Of a DNA stretch of 56,025 nucleotides, positions 1-8,336 are shown piece by piece (the first letter of the stretch is position 1; every line of letters begins with the position of its first letter). A program made the translations under genes and the position numbers. The notes beneath the pieces are model-generated. The model ran no database searches. It was not told the origin of the DNA and saw only the letters and a list, made by a program, of their open reading frames with translations. Source of the DNA: Pseudomonas sp. 6D_7.1_Bac1 (GTDB lineage Bacteria; Pseudomonadota; Gammaproteobacteria; Pseudomonadales; Pseudomonadaceae); NCBI RefSeq assembly GCF_025465945.1, contig NZ_JANLNW010000079.1:1-56025 (forward strand), written 5' to 3'.

Positions 1-21
1 CTACGTTGCGTGTTATACCGC

Positions 22-46
22 CATCGCGAGCAGGCTCGCTCCCACA
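22..46. repeat. Single REP element
   Basis: One copy of the ATCGCGAGCAGGCTCGCTCC-type repeat lies just past the 3' end of the DUF3392 gene. The same unit recurs as inverted pairs elsewhere in the window; a partner copy may lie outside the left edge. Confidence 0.8.
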
Positions 47-70
47 GTTGTTTTGTGTACTAGCCGAAAT

Positions 71-394
71 TTAGCGGCGATCCGCCACAACGCCGATCAA
101 CACCAGCACCACCAACAACACCGGCGCCAGGCTGTAGTTGTTGAACTGGCTCAGGCCGCGCACGATCCACGGTGTTGCGTAGATCAATGCCGCACCGCTG
201 CCGATCATGCACAGCAGGGCCATCAACGGGACGCGCAAGGCGCCGGCGATGCTGCCCAGGCGTTGCTCGACCCAACCTTTGATATCCGCGCCAAACAGCA
301 CCAGCAGGCAGCCCACCAACGCCAGGGCGATTTCCGACAGGTTGCTGCGGCTCCAGCGGGACACGGTGGCGAGCAGATCCAGTACCAAATCCAT
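71..394 (-). CDS. DUF3392 family small membrane protein
   Basis: This 107-residue protein has about three hydrophobic segments (roughly residues 20-37, 55-75 and 86-104), so it is probably an inner-membrane protein. It resembles the DUF3392 family found in Pseudomonas and other gammaproteobacteria, which has no assigned function. It begins 9 nt after hemW and is the last gene of the metX-metW-DUF4426-rdgB-hemW run, so it is probably co-transcribed. The family call is from memory of its size, topology and neighbourhood; nothing in the sequence suggests a reaction. Confidence 0.75.
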   Translation of the reverse strand: MDLVLDLLATVSRWSRSNLSEIALALVGCLLVLFGADIKGWVEQRLGSIAGALRVPLMALLCMIGSGAALIYATPWIVRGLSQFNNYSLAPVLLVVLVLIGVVADRR

Positions 395-403
395 TCGAAT
401 TCC

Positions 404-1606
404 TTATGTCAGAAAATTCTGTAGCAAGTCATTGAGGAACAGCTGTCCGCGCATCGTCGCCGCCAGACGTGACGGTTCGACCTGCAGCAAGCCACTTTGT
501 TCGGCCTCGCGACGGCCTTGTGCAAGGCTTTCCAGGGTCAAGCCGGTGCGCTCCGGATACAGGCGCGCTTCGACACCCTCAGTCAGGCGCAGGGCATTCA
601 TCAGGAATTCAAACGGCAGCTCTTCGTTGGTCAGGGCTTTCTCGCCAGCCTGAAAGCTCTTTGCCGGGTTGAGGTAGTCCTTCGGCAGGCGAGTCTTCCA
701 GGTGCGGACAATACGCCCATCCGGATGGCTGAGCTTGCCGTGCGCCCCGGCACCGATGCCGATGAAGTCACCGAAACTCCAGTAATTGAGGTTATGCCGC
801 GCCGGGCGCCCGTGTTGGGCATACGCCGAGACTTCATACTGGGCGTAACCGTGTTCGGCCAACAGCGCCTGACCCGCCTCCTGAATGTCCCACAGGGTGT
901 CGTCTTCCGGCAGGGTCGGCGGCTGATTCCAGAATACGGTGTTCGGCTCCAGCGTCAGCTGATACCAGGACAGATGAGTCGGCTTCAGTGCAATGGCCTG
1001 ACGCAGGTCGTCCAGTGCATCGTCCAGGGACTGATCGGGCAAGCCGTGCATCAGGTCCAGGTTGAAATTGTCGAACCCGGCCTGCCGGGCCATGCCAGCG
1101 GCGCGAATTGCTTCATCGCCGTTATGAATCCGCCCCAGGGCCTTGAGCTTCTCTTGCTGGAAGCTCTGGATGCCGATCGACAGTCGATTGATGCCCAATG
1201 CCCGGTAAGCGACGAATTTTTCCTGCTCGAAGGTCCCGGGGTTGGCTTCCAGGGTGATTTCGATGTCGCTGGCAAACGGGATTCGCTGCTCCACGCCTTT
1301 GAGCAAACGGCCCAACGCTTGCGCACTGAACAGGCTCGGCGTGCCGCCACCGAAGAAGATCGAGCTCAGTTCACGGCCGTAAACCGCGTGCAGGTCTTGA
1401 TCAAGGTCCGCCAGCAGGGCGTCCACATACTCTTCTTCCGGCAGCACGGGGCTGGCCGTGTGGGAGTTGAAGTCGCAATAGGGGCATTTGCGTACGCACC
1501 ACGGAATGTGGATGTACAACGCCAGCGGCGGCAACTGAGGCAGGGCCGCGCGGGGCGATTGCGCGCCGCCGAAGATCAGCGGCGACGCCGATGAGTCGTG
1601 GGTCAT
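404..1606 (-). CDS. hemW: HemW-type radical SAM heme chaperone
   Basis: The 400-residue protein has the radical SAM cluster motif CxxxCxYC (C37, C41, C44), a GGGTPS glycine motif near residue 85 and the HNxxYW and GIGAGAHG motifs typical of the HemN/HemW family. HemW binds heme and a 4Fe-4S cluster and is thought to deliver heme to respiratory enzymes; it is not the coproporphyrinogen dehydrogenase HemN, which has an additional N-terminal extension with its own conserved residues. The start overlaps the rdgB stop by 4 nt (ATGA), which indicates translational coupling. The length is slightly above the usual 375-390, from a short variable N-terminus. Confidence 0.95.
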   Translation of the reverse strand: MTHDSSASPLIFGGAQSPRAALPQLPPLALYIHIPWCVRKCPYCDFNSHTASPVLPEEEYVDALLADLDQDLHAVYGRELSSIFFGGGTPSLFSAQALGRLLKGVEQRIPFASDIEITLEANPGTFEQEKFVAYRALGINRLSIGIQSFQQEKLKALGRIHNGDEAIRAAGMARQAGFDNFNLDLMHGLPDQSLDDALDDLRQAIALKPTHLSWYQLTLEPNTVFWNQPPTLPEDDTLWDIQEAGQALLAEHGYAQYEVSAYAQHGRPARHNLNYWSFGDFIGIGAGAHGKLSHPDGRIVRTWKTRLPKDYLNPAKSFQAGEKALTNEELPFEFLMNALRLTEGVEARLYPERTGLTLESLAQGRREAEQSGLLQVEPSRLAATMRGQLFLNDLLQNFLT

Positions 1607-2199
1607 TTCAGGCTCAGACGTTGGCGCAGCAAATCCATTGCACGGGCGCGGTGGCTGAGCTGGTTTTTCTCGGCCGGGCTCAATACTGCGCTGGAGCAGT
1701 CACGCTCCGGCACCCAGAACAGCGGATCGTAGCCAAAACCGTGCTCGCCGCTGGCCTCGGTCAGGATCCGCCCGTGCCACAAGCCTTCGCAGAGAATGGG
1801 CAGTGGATCGTCGGCGTGACGCACCAGTGCCAGCACGCAGACGAACTGTGCGCCGCGTTCGGCTTCAGGTACGTCTTTGAGCGCATCAAGCAGCTTGGCG
1901 TTGTTCGCTGCGTCGCCCTGGCCGTCGGCGTAGCGCGCCGAGTAGATACCTGGCGCACCGCCAAGGAAGTCCACCGCCAACCCCGAATCATCGGCCAGCG
2001 CCGGCAAACCGGAGATGCGCGCGGCGTTGCGGGCTTTGAGGATGGCGTTTTCGACGAACGACAGGCCGGTTTCTTCGGGCTCGACGCTGCTGAACTCGCC
2101 AATCGAACGCAAGTGCACCGATTCGCCGAGCATGGCCTGGAGTTCCTTGAGTTTGCCGGCGTTATGGCTGGCCAATACGAGTTGCGTGAAGTTGATCAT
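1603..2199 (-). CDS. rdgB: XTP/dITP pyrophosphatase (non-canonical purine NTPase)
   Basis: The 198-residue protein matches the Ham1/RdgB family in length. It shows the N-terminal SHNAGKLKEL substrate-binding motif (residues 11-20), the catalytic aspartate region ADDSGL (D70/D71), GIYSARYA (84-91) and the C-terminal SHRARAM motif. The enzyme hydrolyses XTP, dITP and ITP to monophosphates in the cytoplasm, keeping deaminated purines out of DNA and RNA. It overlaps the DUF4426 gene upstream and hemW downstream by 4 nt each, so all three are probably translated together. Confidence 0.96.
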   Translation of the reverse strand: MINFTQLVLASHNAGKLKELQAMLGESVHLRSIGEFSSVEPEETGLSFVENAILKARNAARISGLPALADDSGLAVDFLGGAPGIYSARYADGQGDAANNAKLLDALKDVPEAERGAQFVCVLALVRHADDPLPILCEGLWHGRILTEASGEHGFGYDPLFWVPERDCSSAVLSPAEKNQLSHRARAMDLLRQRLSLK

Positions 2200-2630
2200 T
2201 CGCCGGGGAAGAGCTCTTGGTTGAAATTGATGGTGTTGATTTTGTCGCCGGTTTGCACATTGATTTCGAAGGTGCGGACTTCCTGCTGATCCACCGGGAA
2301 CTGGGCGATATAGTAGACCGCTCCTGTTTCGGTGATCTGTTTGAATTTCAGCGGGACGCTTTGGCTGGTCAGGTCTTTCACTGTGCCTGTGACATTGGCG
2401 ATCAGCGGTTGGCCGGCCTTGATCACTGACACATTGATCACGCCCTGATTCTTGCTGCGAATCAGCGCCGCTGCTTTGGCGATGTCCGGTTGCAGATAGG
2501 TGGAATTGAAGGTGTTGTAGTGCACCGTCACGTCACCGAAGGTTTCCTGGCGCTCGCCTTTGATGGCTTCGGCGGCCATCGCGCTGACGCTCAGGCAGGC
2601 CGTTAATAGAAACAGGGCTAGACGACCCAT
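2196..2630 (-). CDS. DUF4426 family exported protein
   Basis: The chosen ATG (protein starting MGRLALFLL, 144 residues) has a GGAG ribosome site 8 nt upstream; an in-frame TTG 15 nt further upstream lacks one. A signal peptide ends near AMA-AEA at about residue 19, so the mature protein is likely periplasmic. The remainder is soluble and beta-rich with no catalytic motif that I can see. It resembles the DUF4426 family of Pseudomonas and Vibrio, which is regularly found between metW and rdgB. The function is not known. Confidence 0.85.
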   Translation of the reverse strand: MGRLALFLLTACLSVSAMAAEAIKGERQETFGDVTVHYNTFNSTYLQPDIAKAAALIRSKNQGVINVSVIKAGQPLIANVTGTVKDLTSQSVPLKFKQITETGAVYYIAQFPVDQQEVRTFEINVQTGDKINTINFNQELFPGE

Positions 2631-2655
2631 GATCGTTCTCCTCAAAATTACCCGG

Positions 2656-3276
2656 TTAGACCGCTACCTGGTGATCCTGCAGGCCAGGACTGCTGACGCG
2701 GTAGATGCCAATCTCACCTAATAGATTAGGCCATAGCTTACTGGCCCACCCGTGTCGGTGTTGTTGATCGACGGCAAGCCGATCGATGACCTTGGCTTCA
2801 CGTTCGCGGCACAGCGCCTCAAAGTCTTCAAAAGTGCAGAAGTGGATGTTCGGCGTGTTGTACCAGGTGTATGGCAAAAATTCCGAAACCGGCATCCGGC
2901 CCTTGCTCGCCAGGTACCAGCGGCAGCGCCAGTGACCGAAGTTGGGGAAGGTGATAATGCACTGACGACCGACCCGCAGCATTTCGTCGAGGATCTTGTC
3001 CGGGTAATGCACGGCTTGCAGGGCCTGGGTCATCACCACGATGTCGAAACTGTTACTGGCAAAGTTGCCCAGGCCCTTATCCAGGTCCTGCTCGATGACG
3101 TTGATGCCCTTGGCCACGCATTCGGCGATATTGTCCGCATCGTTTTCCAGCCCGTAGCCGGTCACTTGCTTGTTGTCGCGCAGCCAGGTCAGCAGCTCGC
3201 CATCACCGCAACCGAGGTCGAGCACGCGGCTGCCGGCGGGGATCCATTCCTGGATGATTTCCAGATCGGCTCTCAT
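2656..3276 (-). CDS. metW: Methionine biosynthesis protein MetW
   Basis: The 206-residue protein has a class I methyltransferase-like fold with the SAM-binding motif I VLDLGCGDGELL at about residues 19-30. MetW acts with MetX; in Pseudomonas and related bacteria MetX activity in methionine synthesis depends on MetW, though the biochemical role of MetW is not settled. It lies 7 nt downstream of metX with an AGGA ribosome site, and only a short gap separates it from the DUF4426 gene, so the pair metX-metW is co-transcribed. Confidence 0.95.
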   Translation of the reverse strand: MRADLEIIQEWIPAGSRVLDLGCGDGELLTWLRDNKQVTGYGLENDADNIAECVAKGINVIEQDLDKGLGNFASNSFDIVVMTQALQAVHYPDKILDEMLRVGRQCIITFPNFGHWRCRWYLASKGRMPVSEFLPYTWYNTPNIHFCTFEDFEALCREREAKVIDRLAVDQQHRHGWASKLWPNLLGEIGIYRVSSPGLQDHQVAV

Positions 3277-3283
3277 GTCTTCC

Positions 3284-4423
3284 TCAAAGCGATATACGGT
3301 TCATGTAGTTGCTGAACGCCTGCAAGTAACGCGGGATCGGAATCAGGAAGGCGTCGTGGCCTTGCGGAGCGTCGATCTCCAGGTAGCAAACGTCTTTTTT
3401 GGCCGCCATCAGCGCGTCCACCAGTTCCCGTGAGCGGGCAGGGGAGAAGCGCCAGTCGGTGGTGAAGGACATCACGCAGAACTTGGCTTTGGCACCGGCG
3501 AAGGTTTTCGCCAGGTTATCGTCGAAGTTCGCCGCCGGATCGAAGTAGTCCAGCGCTTTGGTCATCAGCAGGTAAGTGTTGGCATCGAAGCGCCCGGAGA
3601 ACTCCTCGCCCTGATAACGCAGGTAGCTTTCGACCTGGAACTCGACGCTGTGGAAGTCGTAGTTGAGCTTTTCACTCTTCAGGCCACGGCCGAATTTCTC
3701 GCCCATGGAGTCGTCCGACAGGTAGGTGATGTGTCCGACCATTCGCGCCAGCATCAGCCCGCGCTTGGGGATCACGCCCAGTTCCTGGAACGAACCGCCA
3801 TGGAACTCTGGATCGGTGAGAATCGCCTGACGCGCCACTTCGTTGAACGCGATGTTCTGCGCCGACAGTTTGGGCGCCGAGGCAATGGCGAGGCAGTGAC
3901 GGATGCGATCAGGGTAAGTGATGCTCCACTGCATCGCTTGCATACCGCCCAGACTCCCGCCGATCACGGCGGCCCACTGGTTGATGCCGATCCGGTCCGC
4001 CAGACGCGCCTGGCTGTGGACCCAGTCTTCGACGGTCAGCACCGGGAAATCAGCGCCGAACGGTTTGCCGGTGTCCGGGTTGATGCTGCTTGGGCCGGTG
4101 GAGCCGTTGCAGCCACCGAGGTTGTTCAGGCTGACGACGAAAAATTTGTTGGTATCGATCGGTTTGCCCGGGCCGATGCAGCTGTCCCACCAACCGGGTT
4201 TGCGGTCGTCAAGGCTGTGAAAACCGGCGGCGTGATGGTGACCGGACAAGGCATGGCAAATCAGCACGGCGTTACTCGCCGTGGCATTCAGCGTGCCGTA
4301 GGTTTCATAGATCAGGTCATAGGCTGGCAAAGAGCGGCCGCAGGCAAGGGCCAGGGGCTCGCTGAAGTGCGCCACTTGCGGCGTCACCAGACCAACAGAA
4401 TCGGCGGGAAAGGCAGTTGGCAT
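3284..4423 (-). CDS. metX: Homoserine O-acyltransferase (succinyl-type in Pseudomonas)
   Basis: The 379-residue alpha/beta hydrolase activates homoserine by O-acylation, the first committed step to methionine. The nucleophile elbow GGSLGG (Ser157), the NxxGGCNGSTGP oxyanion region (about 101-111) and the C-terminal GHDAF catalytic histidine are all present. Pseudomonas MetX enzymes are reported to use succinyl-CoA although the fold is that of the acetyltransferase. The start giving MPTAFPADS was preferred over an upstream in-frame codon because it gives the family length and the extra 27 residues look non-coding. It heads the metX-metW operon. Confidence 0.95.
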   Translation of the reverse strand: MPTAFPADSVGLVTPQVAHFSEPLALACGRSLPAYDLIYETYGTLNATASNAVLICHALSGHHHAAGFHSLDDRKPGWWDSCIGPGKPIDTNKFFVVSLNNLGGCNGSTGPSSINPDTGKPFGADFPVLTVEDWVHSQARLADRIGINQWAAVIGGSLGGMQAMQWSITYPDRIRHCLAIASAPKLSAQNIAFNEVARQAILTDPEFHGGSFQELGVIPKRGLMLARMVGHITYLSDDSMGEKFGRGLKSEKLNYDFHSVEFQVESYLRYQGEEFSGRFDANTYLLMTKALDYFDPAANFDDNLAKTFAGAKAKFCVMSFTTDWRFSPARSRELVDALMAAKKDVCYLEIDAPQGHDAFLIPIPRYLQAFSNYMNRISL

Positions 4424-4526
4424 CGACCCTGCTCTCGTTGAAATGAGGCGTAAGTCTAATGAGCAGGGACCCCAGCGGCAAGCAAAGGCCGGGCCTGATT
4501 TCATTCAGCTGGACCGAGGCGTTGCA

Positions 4527-4591
4527 ATCGCGAGCAGGCTCGCTCCCACAGGGGATTGCATTCCAAATGTGGGAGCGAGCTTGCTCGCGAT
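4527..4591. repeat. REP inverted pair (REPIN)
   Basis: Two head-to-head copies of the ATCGCGAGCAGGCTCGCTCC-type unit are separated by about 17 nt, forming a long imperfect hairpin between metX and the DUF167 gene. Confidence 0.9.
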
Positions 4592-4605
4592 GAACGATGA
4601 CGCGG

Positions 4606-4902
4606 TCAGCCTGCCGGGCGCACCAGATCCGGCAACTCCGGGAGCTTTTTCGGCGAGCTGATCCGAACCCGCTTCTGCCGGTTCAGCTCACCGCTGATCA
4701 GGCTCACTTGGCTCTTGGACACCCCAAACGCCTTGGCCAGAAACGCCATCAGGTAGGCGTTGGCCTTGCCCTCGACTGGCGGTGCGGTCAGGCGGATTTT
4801 CAGCCGGTCCCCATGCAGCCCGCAGAAATCATCGCTGCGGGCCGCCGGTTGCAGGTGACACTCCAGAATCAGATCGTCACCGTCCCAGCGAAAATAGCTC
4901 AT
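4606..4902 (-). CDS. DUF167 / YggU family protein
   Basis: The 98-residue protein matches the YggU/DUF167 family in length and in the conserved core PPVEGKAN (about residues 41-48) followed by the LISGELNRQKRV segment. The family is small and soluble; its function is unknown. The gene starts at the yggT stop (TGATG, one shared base), and the order yggS-proC-yggT-yggU is widely conserved in gammaproteobacteria, supporting a single transcript. Confidence 0.92.
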   Translation of the reverse strand: MSYFRWDGDDLILECHLQPAARSDDFCGLHGDRLKIRLTAPPVEGKANAYLMAFLAKAFGVSKSQVSLISGELNRQKRVRISSPKKLPELPDLVRPAG

Positions 4903-5489
4903 CAGATCAGACCGAGCAGCCCGTTTGGCATGAAGGCATAGTACGCAAGGCGTGGGATCACCCAGCTTTGCAGCAACTGGATCAAGATAAACGCGAAGAT
5001 CGGCGAGATGTCGAGGCCGCCCAGGTTCGGAATCATGCGGCGGAACGGGGCCAGGACCGGTTCAGTAATCTGAGCGACCAGTTCAGCGCCCGGATTATGG
5101 CTCCCCGGGGCAACCCAGGACAGAATCACGCTGATGATCATCGCGTAGAACAGAATATTCAAAAACAGCGAGAAGATCGCGATCAGTGCCCATGGCACCA
5201 AAAACAGCCAGTCAACCTGGAAGCCTTTGAGAAACAGGATGATCGCGATCAGTAGCATCTGCACGATCAGGGCCAGTACCAGCGACGACATGTCCAGCCC
5301 GAACATGCTCGGGATGACCCGGCGCAGAGGCTTGAGCAGAGGTTGAGTGGCTTTCACGATGAACTGGCAGAGCGGGTTGTAAAAGTTCGCCCGAACCAAT
5401 TGCAGGATGAAGCGCAGCAGCACGATCAGCAGGTACAGGCTGCCCAAGGTTTTAATGATGAAAATGGCAGCGTCATTGAGTCCGAGCAT
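4902..5489 (-). CDS. yggT: YggT family membrane protein
   Basis: The 195-residue protein contains two similar halves, each with paired hydrophobic helices and a conserved stretch like NPL-x-FIVKATQPLLKPLRR (about residues 37-56) and its counterpart ITEPVLAPFRRMIPNLGG near residue 145. This duplicated architecture defines the YggT family of inner-membrane proteins; roles in osmotic tolerance and potassium homeostasis have been suggested in E. coli. It lies 24 nt downstream of proC and shares one base with the DUF167 gene. Confidence 0.93.
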   Translation of the reverse strand: MLGLNDAAIFIIKTLGSLYLLIVLLRFILQLVRANFYNPLCQFIVKATQPLLKPLRRVIPSMFGLDMSSLVLALIVQMLLIAIILFLKGFQVDWLFLVPWALIAIFSLFLNILFYAMIISVILSWVAPGSHNPGAELVAQITEPVLAPFRRMIPNLGGLDISPIFAFILIQLLQSWVIPRLAYYAFMPNGLLGLI

Positions 5490-5513
5490 TATTGATTCCT
5501 TTGTAAGAGCTGA

Positions 5514-6332
5514 TTAGCGACCCAGTTGTTCGGCCATTTCGGCCGAGCGGTGCGCGGCGGCACCCAGTGCTTTTTCGACCAGGGCTTCGAAGCCGCCGGC
5601 CTGGAAGGTCTTGATCGCGGCTTCGGTGGTGCCCGCAGGCGACGTCACGCGACGGCGCAACTCAGCCGCGTCGACATCACTGGCGACCGCCATGTGTGCG
5701 GCGCCCAGCGCTGTTTGCAGCGTCAACTGGGCCGCGATATCCCGTGGCAGTCCAAGTTTTTCGCCCGCAGCAGTCATGGCTTCGATCAGCAGGAAGAAGT
5801 ACGCAGGGCCGCTACCGGAAACAGCGGTGACCGCGTCCAGTTGCTGCTCTTCGTTCAGCCACAGGGCGATGCCAACGGCTGACAGCAGCTCTTGAGCTTG
5901 CTGACGCTGTTCGGCAGTCACTTGGGTCGTGGCGAACAAACCGCTCACGCCCTGACGCAGCAGCGCCGGGGTGTTGGGCATGCAACGCACGATCGGCTGA
6001 GCGCCGAGCCAGTTGTTCATGCTGGCGCAGGTGATCCCGGCGGCAATCGACACCACCAGTTGATTCGGTGCAAGGCTTGGACGCAGTGCTTCGCACACGG
6101 CTTTCATCGCCTGGGGTTTGACTGCCAGTACGACTACGTCTGCGCCTTGAACGGCGTCAGCGTTATCGGCGAACACTTCGATACCGTGTTCGGCGCTTAC
6201 CCGTGCACGGGTTTCAGCACCCGGATCGCTGGCGCGGATCTGCGCGGCTTCCAGGCCTTTGGCCCGCAGGCCGCCGATCAGGCTGGCGGCCATGTTTCCG
6301 GCACCGATAAAGGCAATACGTGTCTTGCTCAT
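5514..6332 (-). CDS. proC: Pyrroline-5-carboxylate reductase
   Basis: The 272-residue protein has the Rossmann dinucleotide motif FIGAGNMA near the N-terminus (about residues 8-15), the VxSGPAYFF segment of the dimer domain and the C-terminal signature VTSPAGTTEAAI (about residues 229-240). It catalyses the last step of proline synthesis, reducing pyrroline-5-carboxylate with NAD(P)H in the cytoplasm. An AAGGACC ribosome site precedes the ATG. It sits 47 nt downstream of yggS. Confidence 0.97.
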   Translation of the reverse strand: MSKTRIAFIGAGNMAASLIGGLRAKGLEAAQIRASDPGAETRARVSAEHGIEVFADNADAVQGADVVVLAVKPQAMKAVCEALRPSLAPNQLVVSIAAGITCASMNNWLGAQPIVRCMPNTPALLRQGVSGLFATTQVTAEQRQQAQELLSAVGIALWLNEEQQLDAVTAVSGSGPAYFFLLIEAMTAAGEKLGLPRDIAAQLTLQTALGAAHMAVASDVDAAELRRRVTSPAGTTEAAIKTFQAGGFEALVEKALGAAAHRSAEMAEQLGR

Positions 6333-6379
6333 GTCAGGTCCTTATAGAGAGGTGTGTCAGCCACGTCAGGGCTGGCCGG

Positions 6380-7078
6380 CTATTGATGACCAGGGGCTCG
6401 GGCGCCAAACAGGGCCGTACCGATACGAACCCAAGTAGCGCCCATGGCGATGGCCGACTCGAGGTCGTGGCTCATGCCCATGGAAAGTGTGTCGAGTGGC
6501 AGATTCAGGCTGGCTTGTACGCTCTTGCTCAAGTCGCGCACGGTCGCAAAGGCTGCGTCTTGTGCGGCGCGATCTTCGGTCGGCTCGGGAATTGCCATCA
6601 AACCGCGCAGTTTCAACCGTGGCAACGCACTGATGGCACTGACCAGCGCCGGCAGATCGGCCGGAGTGCAGCCGGATTTGCTGGCTTCACCGCTTACATT
6701 GACCTGAATGCAGATGTTCAGTGGCGGCAGTTCGGCCGGGCGCTGTTCGGACAGCCGTTGTGCGATTTTCAAGCGATCCACGGAATGCACCCAAGCGAAG
6801 TTCTCGGCGATAGCGCGCGTCTTGTTCGATTGAATGGGGCCGATGAAGTGCCAACTCAAGGGCAGGTCGGCCAACTCGAGCTGTTTGCCCAGGGCCTCCT
6901 GCAGATAGTTCTCACCGAAGTCGTGCACACCGGCGGCGTAGGCTTCACGCACGGCGTCGCTGGGTTTGGTCTTGCTCACGGCCAGCAGCCGGACGCTGTG
7001 TTCGGCACGTTGCGCAGCCTGTTCCGCAGCGCGGATGCGCGCAGCTACCTGTGCAATGTTGTCTGCTATCGTGGACAT
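6380..7078 (-). CDS. yggS: YggS-type pyridoxal phosphate homeostasis protein
   Basis: The 232-residue single-domain TIM-barrel protein belongs to the PLPBP/YggS family. The PLP-anchoring lysine lies in LLAVSKTKP (Lys36), followed by the HFIGPIQSNK and SMGMSHDLESAI phosphate-binding motifs. It binds PLP but has no known enzymatic activity and affects vitamin B6 and amino-acid homeostasis. It is the first gene of the minus-strand run yggS-proC-yggT-DUF167 and is divergent from pilT, with 56 nt between the two starts. Confidence 0.95.
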   Translation of the reverse strand: MSTIADNIAQVAARIRAAEQAAQRAEHSVRLLAVSKTKPSDAVREAYAAGVHDFGENYLQEALGKQLELADLPLSWHFIGPIQSNKTRAIAENFAWVHSVDRLKIAQRLSEQRPAELPPLNICIQVNVSGEASKSGCTPADLPALVSAISALPRLKLRGLMAIPEPTEDRAAQDAAFATVRDLSKSVQASLNLPLDTLSMGMSHDLESAIAMGATWVRIGTALFGARAPGHQ

Positions 7079-7134
7079 TAAAGGGACGCCGGCAGTCTGA
7101 GGTTCGCGGCATTCTACTGGAATTGGGGAGTGCT

Positions 7135-8169
7135 ATGGATATCACTGAACTGCTGGCTTTCTGCGCCAAACAGGGGGCTTCCGACTTGCACCTGTCGGCG
7201 GGGCTGCCGCCGATGATCCGGGTGGATGGCGATGTGCGGCGGATTAACCTGCCAGCGCTGGACGACAAGCAGGTACGCGAGTTGATCTACGCAATCATGA
7301 ACGACAAGCAGCGGGTGGAGTTCGAGCAGGCACTGGAGACCGACTTTTCCTTTGAAGCGCCGGGTGTGGCGCGTTTTCGGGTCAATGCGTTCAATCAGTT
7401 TCGCGGCCCGGGTGCGGTGTTCCGCACCATCCCGTCGAAAATCCAGAGCATGGAGACGCTCGGTATGGGGGATGTGTTTCGCCGTATTACCGACGCCACT
7501 CGCGGACTGGTGCTGGTCACCGGGCCCACTGGCTCCGGCAAGTCGACCACCCTGGCGACGATGATCGATTACCTGAACAGCCACCGGCATCACCATATTC
7601 TCACCATTGAAGACCCCATCGAATTCGTCCATGAGTCGCGCAAATGCCTGATCAACCAGCGTGAGGTGCACCGCGACACGCTCAGTTTCTCGACCGCTCT
7701 GCGCTCGGCGCTGCGCGAAGATCCGGACGTGATTATGGTGGGCGAGATGCGTGACCTTGAAACCATTCGCCTTGCGCTGACGGCGGCGGAGACCGGGCAT
7801 CTGGTCTTTGGCACCTTGCACACCAACTCGGCGGCGAAAACCATTGATCGGGTGGTGGACGTGTTTCCGGGTGAGGAGAAGTCGATGGTGCGCTCGATGC
7901 TCTCGGAGTCGTTGCAAGCGGTGATTTCCCAGACGCTGATCAAGAAGATCGGCGGTGGCCGGGTCGCGGCTCACGAAATCATGATTGGCACCTCGGCGAT
8001 CCGTAACCTGATCCGCGAAGACAAGATTGCGCAGATGTACTCGTCTATTCAGACCGGGAGTTCGCAGGGGATGCAGACGCTGGATATGTGCTTGAAGGAC
8101 CTGGTGAGCAAAGGCTTGATCAGTCGCGAGCATGCGCGGGAGAAGGCGCGGTCACCGGATAATTTCTGA
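7135..8169 (+). CDS. pilT: Type IV pilus retraction ATPase PilT
   Basis: The 344-residue protein matches PilT exactly in length. It has the Walker A motif GPTGSGKST (residues 130-138), the Asp and His boxes with GEMRDLETI, and the PilT-specific C-terminal AIRNLIRE motif. The hexameric ATPase at the inner-membrane pilus base drives pilus retraction and twitching motility. The ATG at 7135 follows a GGGGAG site; an earlier in-frame ATG lies inside the divergent yggS. In PAO1 pilU follows directly; here the next genes are a REP pair and a NlpC/P60 gene on the opposite strand. Confidence 0.97.
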   Translation: MDITELLAFCAKQGASDLHLSAGLPPMIRVDGDVRRINLPALDDKQVRELIYAIMNDKQRVEFEQALETDFSFEAPGVARFRVNAFNQFRGPGAVFRTIPSKIQSMETLGMGDVFRRITDATRGLVLVTGPTGSGKSTTLATMIDYLNSHRHHHILTIEDPIEFVHESRKCLINQREVHRDTLSFSTALRSALREDPDVIMVGEMRDLETIRLALTAAETGHLVFGTLHTNSAAKTIDRVVDVFPGEEKSMVRSMLSESLQAVISQTLIKKIGGGRVAAHEIMIGTSAIRNLIREDKIAQMYSSIQTGSSQGMQTLDMCLKDLVSKGLISREHAREKARSPDNF

Positions 8170-8187
8170 GGAGATGGAATGCGGACT

Positions 8188-8320
8188 TGTGGCGAGGGAG
8201 CTTGCTCCCGCTGGGTCGCGAAGCGGCCCTAAAAACCTGCTAGCGAGTTTTATCAGGCAAATCGCAGTGCCCGGATTACGACTGCTTCGCAGCCGAACGG
8301 GAGCAAGCTCCCTCGCCACA
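8188..8320. repeat. Long composite REP palindrome
   Basis: The outer arms GTGGCGAGGGAGCTTGCTCC and its inverse enclose inner arms GGTCGCGAAGCGGCC and GACTGCTTCGCAGCC. The same two-level structure recurs at 11579, 29654 and 44604. It lies between the convergent pilT and NlpC/P60 genes and may also help terminate transcription. Confidence 0.9.
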
Positions 8321-8336
8321 ATGATCTTGCTTCGGA

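Noticed and set aside
404..1606. hemN (oxygen-independent coproporphyrinogen dehydrogenase)
   Set aside because: Length, position beside rdgB and lack of the HemN N-terminal extension fit HemW; only the shared radical SAM motif would suggest HemN.
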